Shown in pieces: positions 59,234 through 64,000 of a stretch of 64,000 nt of DNA. The translations under genes and the position numbers were made by a program. The stretch covers positions 1,107,501-1,171,500 of the forward strand of contig NZ_CP028843.1 in the NCBI RefSeq assembly GCF_003058325.1. Reading direction: 5' to 3'. The number at the start of each line of letters is the position of its first letter. The stretch's first letter is position 1. This DNA is from Methylobacterium currus (GTDB lineage: Bacteria > Pseudomonadota > Alphaproteobacteria > Rhizobiales > Beijerinckiaceae). Below the pieces are notes generated by a model, which saw nothing but the letters and a program-made list of their open reading frames with translations, was not told the origin of the DNA and did no database searches.

Positions 59234-59248
59234 TTAAGAAGCGATTAA
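59234..59248 (-). promoter_or_regulatory. CtrA-type binding site upstream of the soluble lytic transglycosylase
   Basis: TTAAGAAGCGATTAA, followed by CC, is a perfect TTAA-N7-TTAA(C) site, 58 bases upstream of the transglycosylase start in otherwise GC-rich DNA. Confidence 0.65.
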
Positions 59249-59268
59249 CCCTGGCTTCCGGTGGTGCC

Positions 59269-59294
59269 GGAACGCGGGGCGTTGCGTGTGCGTT
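59269..59294 (+). promoter_or_regulatory. Candidate EcfG (general stress) promoter
   Basis: GGAAC at 59269-59273 and CGTT at 59291-59294 with a 17-base spacer match the promoter pattern of the alphaproteobacterial general stress sigma factor. It points toward dapA, 231 bases away. In such GC-rich DNA a chance match is quite possible. Confidence 0.3.
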
Positions 59295-59524
59295 TGCGCG
59301 CGATGAACCGGGCGCCGGAGCGTCTGCGCGCAGGCCCTCACGGCCGCATGCCGGAGCGTTTGCGCGTCAGCGCTCGAGGCCCTATGTGTCGGACGCCGGA
59401 CGGCCGAGTTGGTCCCCCGATGGTGGTCCCCCAAGGCTGTGGTCTCCTTGGTGATCCGCATGCGGGCCGGCCTCCCAACCAGAGATCCCGGGGGCGCCGC
59501 CCCGACCGGGCGAGGAACGCCAGC

Positions 59525-60427
59525 ATGACGTCGACGCAGATCTCGCAGCGCCTGAGGGGCTCGCTCACCGCCCTGGTGACGCCGTTCCGCGACGGCGCCT
59601 TCGACGAGCACGCCTTCCGGGCCTTCGTGGCCTGGCAGATCGAGAACGGCACCCACGGCCTGGTGCCCACCGGCACCACCGGCGAGAGCCCGACGCTCAC
59701 CCACGCCGAGCACGACCGGGTGGTCGAGGCCTGCATCGACGAGGCCGCCGGCAAGGTGCCGGTGGTGGCCGGCGCCGGCTCCAACTCCACCGCGGAGGCG
59801 ATCGAGCGGTCCCGTCATGCGGAGAAGGCCGGAGCGGACGCGCTGCTCATCGTCACGCCCTACTACAACAAGCCGACCCAGGAAGGGCTGTACCAGCACT
59901 TCAAGGCGGTGAACGATGCGGTCGGCATTCCCATCCTGATCTACAACATCCCCGGTCGCTCGGTGATCGACATGAGCGTCGACACCATGAAGCGGCTCTA
60001 CGAGCTGCCGAACATCGCCGGGGTGAAGGATGCCACCGCCAACGTCGCCCGGGTCAGCCTGCAGCGCCAAGCCATGGGCGAAGACTTCGTCCAACTTTCT
60101 GGCGAAGATGCGACCGCTTTGGGATTCATGGCGCATGGCGGCCACGGCACGATCTCGGTGACCTCGAACGTCGCGCCGCGTCTCTGTGCCGATTTCCAGG
60201 AAGCCTGCCTGTCGGGCGACTACCGCACGGCACTCCAGCTCCAGGACCGGCTGATGCCGCTCCACACCCACCTCTTCGCGGAGACCAACCCGTCGCCGAC
60301 GAAGTACGCGCTCGCCCGCCTCGGCCTGATGCGCGAGGACGTGCGCCTGCCGATGGTGCCGGTGGGCGAGGGGACGCGCGGCCTCGTCGACGGGGCGCTG
60401 CGCCACGCCGGCCTCACCAACGGCTGA
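59525..60427 (+). CDS. dapA: 4-Hydroxy-tetrahydrodipicolinate synthase
   Basis: Condenses pyruvate with aspartate semialdehyde, the first step of the diaminopimelate/lysine branch. The 300-residue TIM-barrel protein has [35 protein letters not shown], the Tyr in [27 protein letters not shown] and the Schiff-base Lys in [13 protein letters not shown]. The ATG at 59525 has GAGGA ten bases upstream and gives a length typical of Rhizobiales DapA. smpB follows after 70 bases, a common order in Alphaproteobacteria. Confidence 0.97.
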   Translation: MTSTQISQRLRGSLTALVTPFRDGAFDEHAFRAFVAWQIENGTHGLVPTGTTGESPTLTHAEHDRVVEACIDEAAGKVPVVAGAGSNSTAEAIERSRHAEKAGADALLIVTPYYNKPTQEGLYQHFKAVNDAVGIPILIYNIPGRSVIDMSVDTMKRLYELPNIAGVKDATANVARVSLQRQAMGEDFVQLSGEDATALGFMAHGGHGTISVTSNVAPRLCADFQEACLSGDYRTALQLQDRLMPLHTHLFAETNPSPTKYALARLGLMREDVRLPMVPVGEGTRGLVDGALRHAGLTNG

Positions 60428-60497
60428 GCCGCACCTTATATGAGGGCGGGAGCGACCTTGCTCCCGCCGCCCGCCTTCCGAGGACCTCCGCCGCCCG

Positions 60498-60971
60498 ATG
60501 GCCAAGAAACCCGAGCCGAAGAACCGCGTCGTCGCCGACAACCGGAAGGCCCGCTTCAACTACGAGATCACCGACACGGTCGAGGCGGGCATCGCGCTGA
60601 CGGGCACCGAGGTGAAGTCCCTGCGCGGCGGCAAGGCGACGATCGGCGAGGCCTTCGCCGGCCCGTCCGGCAACGACCTCCTGCTGTTCAACGCCTACAT
60701 CCCCGAATACCTCGAGGCGAACCGCTTCAACCACGACACCAAGCGGCCCCGCCGCCTGCTGCTGCACCGGCGCCAGATCGACAAGTTCATCGGCGCGACC
60801 CAGCGCGAGGGCTACACGGTGGTGCCGCTGAAGATCTACTTCAACGAGCGCGGCCGGGCGAAGGTCGAGCTGGGCTTGGGCCGCGGCAAGAAGCTCCACG
60901 ACAAGCGTGAGACCGCCAAGGAGCGCGACTGGCAGCGCGACAAGGCGCGGCTGATGCGCGACAAGGGCTGA
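60498..60971 (+). CDS. smpB: SsrA-binding protein SmpB
   Basis: Binds tmRNA and brings it to stalled ribosomes for trans-translation. The 157-residue protein begins [20 protein letters not shown], has the beta-barrel core ([67 protein letters not shown]) and the basic C-terminal tail [19 protein letters not shown], which folds on the ribosome. Length and motifs are standard. It follows dapA and is probably cotranscribed. Confidence 0.98.
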   Translation: MAKKPEPKNRVVADNRKARFNYEITDTVEAGIALTGTEVKSLRGGKATIGEAFAGPSGNDLLLFNAYIPEYLEANRFNHDTKRPRRLLLHRRQIDKFIGATQREGYTVVPLKIYFNERGRAKVELGLGRGKKLHDKRETAKERDWQRDKARLMRDKG

Positions 60972-61074
60972 CGCCGCCCTCCGGCACAACACGCCGCACT
61001 GACACCACCGCCCCGGCCTCCTAGCTTTCGCCAGGCAAACGGCCAGCCGGATGAAGGCCGGAGCGGAGGCGCCG

Positions 61075-61257
61075 ATGTTCGTCGAGGGAGGATGGCGGCC
61101 GCCCTGGGAGCCGCCGCCGCGCCCGCCCCGGCCCCGGCTGACCGGGCGCCAGGAGCGGGTGCTGATCTGGATCATCGTCGTCAACGTGCTGCTCTGGTTT
61201 CTCGCCCCGATCGGCGGCGCGACCGTGATCCACGCCGCCCTCGCGATGATGCATTAG
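61075..61257 (+). CDS. Small single-pass membrane protein (60 aa)
   Basis: A 60-residue protein with a Trp/Pro-rich N-terminus (WRPPWEPPPRPPRPRLTGRQ) and one membrane helix (VLIWIIVVNVLLWFLAPIGG). It has no known domain. The ATG at 61075 is chosen because GGAGG lies seven bases upstream; an ATG at 61051 would add eight residues. Position between smpB and an ABC exporter on the same strand suggests nothing definite about its role. Confidence 0.65.
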   Translation: MFVEGGWRPPWEPPPRPPRPRLTGRQERVLIWIIVVNVLLWFLAPIGGATVIHAALAMMH

Positions 61258-61354
61258 GCGCGCCGCCGCAGCCCAGCCGCGCGCCGCCCCGAATTGCCGC
61301 CCCCCGACCCCCGTGCTAGCGCGACGTTCCAAAGAAACGGACGAAGCGAGCATC

Positions 61355-63142
61355 ATGGCGCGGCGCCCCCTTATCTCCGGCGACATGCTGCCGCTGCTCA
61401 CCCGGCTGTGGCGCGACTGGCTGCGGCCCCATGCCGGCACGCTGGCGATCGTGCTGGTGCTGATCGCGGTGATCGGCGCCGCCACCGGCTTCTACCCGAC
61501 GCTGATCAAGGCCGCCTTCGACGCCTTCGACGCCAAGGATGCCGGCGCGCTCGCCTACGGCCCGGCCCTGGTGATCGCCGTCACGGCCGTGCGGGGCTTC
61601 GCGCTGCTCGGCCAGACGGTCCTGACCAACCGGGTCGTCACCCGGATCGAGGCCGACATGCAGGCGGCGCTCTACGGCCACATGATCGAGCAGGACCTGG
61701 CCCAGCTCGGCCGCGAGAGCCCGGCGAGCCTCACGCAACGCTTCACCACCGACTTCGCCTTCATCAAGGAGGCGCTGACGCGCATCTCCACCGTGCTCCT
61801 GCGCGACGTGGCGATGCTGATCGCGCTGGTCTGCGCGATGATCTGGATGGACCCCTGGCTGACGGTCGTCGCCGGGGTCACGGTGCCGTTCATCGCCGGG
61901 CCGATCGCCCGGATCGGCAAGAAGCTGCGCCGGGTCTCGACCTCGACCCAGGAGCAGGTCGGCGCCACCGCGAGCCTGATCAGCGAGAGCCTGGCCGGCG
62001 TGCGCGTCGCCAAGACCTACGGCCTCGAGGGCTACCTCAAGGGCCGCACCCGCGACGCCCTCGACGAGGTCCGCCGCCTGAAGATGAAGGCCGCCAATGC
62101 CCGCGGCCGGCTCGACCCGCTACTCGAAGTCGGCGGCGGGCTCGCGGTCGCCGGCGTGCTCGCCTTCATCGGCCACCGCATCCTGTCGGGCGAGAAGACG
62201 GTCGGCGACTTCACCGGCTACGTCGCGGCCCTGCTGCTGGCCGCCCAGCCGGCCCGGGCGCTCGGCAACCTCAACGCCATCCTGCAGGAGGCCTTGGCGG
62301 CCCTGTCGCGCACCTTCGCGCTGATGGACGAGGCGCCGACGATTCAGGAGAAGCCGGGGGCGCCGGCCTTGACCGTCGCCGGCGGCGAGATCCGGTTCGA
62401 GGGCGTGCGCTTCCGCTACCGCGAGGACGCACCGGCGCTGGAGGGCATCGACCTCACGGTCCCGGCCGGCCGCACCACGGCCCTCGTCGGCCGCTCAGGG
62501 TCCGGCAAGTCGACCCTGCTGTCCCTGGTGCCGCGGCTCTACGACGTGACGGAGGGCCGTGTCGCGATCGACGGGCAGGACGTGCGCGACGTGACGCTGG
62601 CCTCGCTGCGCCGCGCCGTCGCGGTGGTGTCGCAGGAGGTGGTCCTGTTCGACGACACGATCGCGCAGAACATCGCCTTCGGCCGCGAGGGCGCGAGCCG
62701 CGAGGAGATCGAGGCGGCGGCCAAGGCCGCGGCGGCGCACGGCTTCATCACCGCCAGGACGGAGGGTTACGACTTCCGGGTCGGGCCCGCCGGCAACCGG
62801 CTGTCGGGCGGCGAGCGCCAGCGCATCGCGCTCGCCCGCGCTTTCTTACGCGACGCGCCGATCCTGCTCCTCGACGAGGCGACCTCGGCCCTCGACGCCG
62901 AATCCGAGCAGCTCGTCCAGGCGGCCCTGACCCGGTTGATGCGCGGGCGCACCACCTTGGTCATCGCCCACCGCCTCTCGACGGTGCGCGACGCCGACCT
63001 GATCGTCGCGATGGAGGGCGGCCGGATCGCCGAGACCGGCAGCCACGCCGCGCTGATCGCCCGCGGCGGCACCTATGCCCGGCTGCACCGGCTCCAGCTC
63101 GCCGACGACCGGGAGCCCGCCTCGGCGGCGCAGGCGTCGTGA
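61355..63142 (+). CDS. ABC exporter, fused permease and ATPase (MsbA-like)
   Basis: A 595-residue half-transporter. Six membrane helices (about 25-300; TLAIVLVLIAVIGAATGFYP, VLLRDVAMLIALVCAMIWMD) and an ATPase (about 340-575) with Walker A GRSGSGKST, Q-loop VSQEVVLFDD, signature LSGGERQR, Walker [13 protein letters not shown] and switch His in IAHRLSTV. The N-terminal half resembles MsbA-type lipid flippases; substrate not certain. The ATG at 61355 is used; an upstream frame to 61313 lacks a ribosome-binding site. The following EamA gene overlaps its stop as GTGA. Confidence 0.94.
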   Translation: MARRPLISGDMLPLLTRLWRDWLRPHAGTLAIVLVLIAVIGAATGFYPTLIKAAFDAFDAKDAGALAYGPALVIAVTAVRGFALLGQTVLTNRVVTRIEADMQAALYGHMIEQDLAQLGRESPASLTQRFTTDFAFIKEALTRISTVLLRDVAMLIALVCAMIWMDPWLTVVAGVTVPFIAGPIARIGKKLRRVSTSTQEQVGATASLISESLAGVRVAKTYGLEGYLKGRTRDALDEVRRLKMKAANARGRLDPLLEVGGGLAVAGVLAFIGHRILSGEKTVGDFTGYVAALLLAAQPARALGNLNAILQEALAALSRTFALMDEAPTIQEKPGAPALTVAGGEIRFEGVRFRYREDAPALEGIDLTVPAGRTTALVGRSGSGKSTLLSLVPRLYDVTEGRVAIDGQDVRDVTLASLRRAVAVVSQEVVLFDDTIAQNIAFGREGASREEIEAAAKAAAAHGFITARTEGYDFRVGPAGNRLSGGERQRIALARAFLRDAPILLLDEATSALDAESEQLVQAALTRLMRGRTTLVIAHRLSTVRDADLIVAMEGGRIAETGSHAALIARGGTYARLHRLQLADDREPASAAQAS

Positions 63143-64000
63143 GGCCCGGGACGACCTCGGCCGATGCGCCGTCGGGGCGCCGCCTCGCCCTGGGCGTCGC
63201 CTTCGCGCTCGTCGCCGTCAGCCTGTGGGGCGGCTGGTTCGTCATCACCCGCCGGACGGTGGCGGCAGGGGGCGTGCTCGGGCCCGCCGACCTCGTGGCG
63301 CTCCGCTTCGGCATCGGCGGGCTTCTGCTTCTGCCGGTGCTGGCCTTGCGCCTGCGCGGCCTCGACCGGAGGGCGCTCGTCGACGGGGCTTTCCTCTACG
63401 TGGCGCAAGGCGCGCCCTTCGCGCTCCTGATCTCGGTGGCCCTGCGCTACGCGCCCGCAGGCCACGGGGCAGCGCTGACGCCCGGGACCATGCCGCTCTT
63501 CGCCGCACTCCTCGGGGCGCTGATGCTGCGCGACCGGCCGGGACGCCTCGCGCTCGCCGGTCTCGGGCTGATCGCCGCCGGGGCGCTCACCCTGGCGGGG
63601 GGCTTTCGCGACGCCGACGAGCTGTTCGGCTACGGCCTTCTCCTCACCGCCGCCTTCCTGTGGGCCGCCGGCACGGTGCGGATGCGCCGCTCCCGCCTCA
63701 CCGCTCTGGAGGCGACGGCACTGATCTGCGTCGGCTCGCTTCTCACCTACATCCCGCTCTATCTCGCCTCCGGCCTGACGCGCCTCCTGGAGGCGCCGCC
63801 GGCGGAGGTCGCGATCCAGGCAATCTATCAGGGCGTGATGGTCAGCGTGGTGGCGCTCATCGCCTTCAATCGCTCGCTGGCGCTGATCGGCCGGCGCAGC
63901 CCGGCCTTCACCGCCCTGGTGCCGGTGATCGCGACGCTGCTGGCGATTCCCGTCCTCGGCGAGGTGCCGGACCCGCGCCATGTCGGCGCCATCCTGGCGA
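63139..64000 (+). CDS. EamA/DMT-family transporter, 3' end outside the window
   Basis: A GTG at 63139 overlaps the ABC exporter stop (GTGA) and opens a frame of 287 codons that runs off the window. It has the drug/metabolite transporter pattern of two EamA repeats: LGVAFALVAVSLWGGWFVITRR, DLVALRFGIGGLLLLPVLAL, YAPAGHGAALTPGTMPLFAAL, then a second half with FGYGLLLTAAFLWAAGTV. About ten helices are expected; the last is missing. The substrate is unknown. Translational coupling to the ABC exporter suggests cotranscription. Confidence 0.88.
   Translation, partial: MRPGTTSADAPSGRRLALGVAFALVAVSLWGGWFVITRRTVAAGGVLGPADLVALRFGIGGLLLLPVLALRLRGLDRRALVDGAFLYVAQGAPFALLISVALRYAPAGHGAALTPGTMPLFAALLGALMLRDRPGRLALAGLGLIAAGALTLAGGFRDADELFGYGLLLTAAFLWAAGTVRMRRSRLTALEATALICVGSLLTYIPLYLASGLTRLLEAPPAEVAIQAIYQGVMVSVVALIAFNRSLALIGRRSPAFTALVPVIATLLAIPVLGEVPDPRHVGAILA

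Larger units (their letters stand above)
59177..59524. other. Divergent region between the lytic transglycosylase and dapA
   Basis: 348 bases. It holds a CtrA-type box (59234-59248), a candidate EcfG-type promoter (59269-59294) and a 17-base direct repeat GCCGGAGCGTYTGCGCG (59314-59330 and 59350-59366). A frame continuing upstream of dapA through these repeats is unlikely to be translated. Confidence 0.6.

Overview
The window is 64 kb of very GC-rich DNA (only a few AT-rich intergenic pockets) from an alphaproteobacterium of the Rhizobiales, most probably Methylobacterium in the broad sense. The evidence is gene content: crotonyl-CoA carboxylase/reductase divergent from ethylmalonyl-CoA mutase (ethylmalonyl-CoA pathway), a fused transaldolase/phosphoglucose isomerase, RcdA, an argD-argF-hslO group and rpmH-rnpA-yidC-engB. 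It looks like ordinary chromosome. I see no rRNA, tRNA, CRISPR array, insertion sequence or prophage.

Layout. 0-5 kb: end of a CorC-like gene, lnt overlapping an XRE regulator, a CynX-like MFS carrier and an MltB-type lytic transglycosylase. 5-9.5 kb: leuD, ccr and the divergent ecm. 9.6-16.2 kb: a subtilisin-like autotransporter, a frameshifted metallo-beta-lactamase-fold gene, two small unknown genes, and ridA followed by a glycerophosphodiesterase. 16.4-25.2 kb: argD-argF-hslO, a PRC-barrel protein, a LysE-type exporter, argE, apaG and a dCTP deaminase. 25.5-29.8 kb: two chemoreceptors. 30-36.5 kb: the sugar-phosphate block tal-pgi, gnd, zwf, pgl on the minus strand, with gnd/zwf/pgl joined by 4-base overlaps. 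36.6-40.3 kb: rpmH, rnpA, yidC, engB and a DUF423 protein. 40.5-42.3 kb: DUF1192 protein, a candidate small RNA, rcdA and rpmE. 42.4-48.8 kb: an ABC exporter and then a four-gene set encoding an ATP-grasp protein, an alpha-E protein, a transglutaminase-like protein and the proteasome homologue Anbu. 48.9-53.6 kb: MFS carrier, SDR dehydrogenase, FAH-family hydrolase and a divergent IclR regulator, with a decayed DUF5397/VapD pair lodged inside. 53.9-64 kb: Crp/Fnr regulator, an AT-rich patch followed by a secreted CxxCH protein, soluble lytic transglycosylase, dapA, smpB, an ABC exporter and a truncated EamA transporter.

How it fits together. Central metabolism dominates: C2 assimilation (ccr/ecm), the pentose-phosphate block supplying NADPH, and arginine, leucine and lysine synthesis. 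Cell-envelope genes (lnt, two lytic transglycosylases, yidC) and cell-cycle control (rcdA) are interleaved. Sites with the CtrA pattern TTAA-N7-TTAA stand upstream of the candidate small RNA/rcdA region and of the soluble lytic transglycosylase, and a perfect FNR/FixK-type box stands upstream of one chemoreceptor.

The observations most worth a second look are the candidate CtrA-linked small RNA at 41.05-41.15 kb, the Cys-to-Gly change at the catalytic position of the transglutaminase in the Anbu cluster, the broken VapD toxin gene with an amplified repeat in its partner, and the secreted CxxCH protein behind an AT-rich patch. Small tandem repeats with 15-22 base units recur through the window, and two related palindromic elements lie at about 21.4 and 33.5 kb. 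All functional statements rest on motif recognition and family knowledge; nothing was searched or computed beyond reading the sequence.
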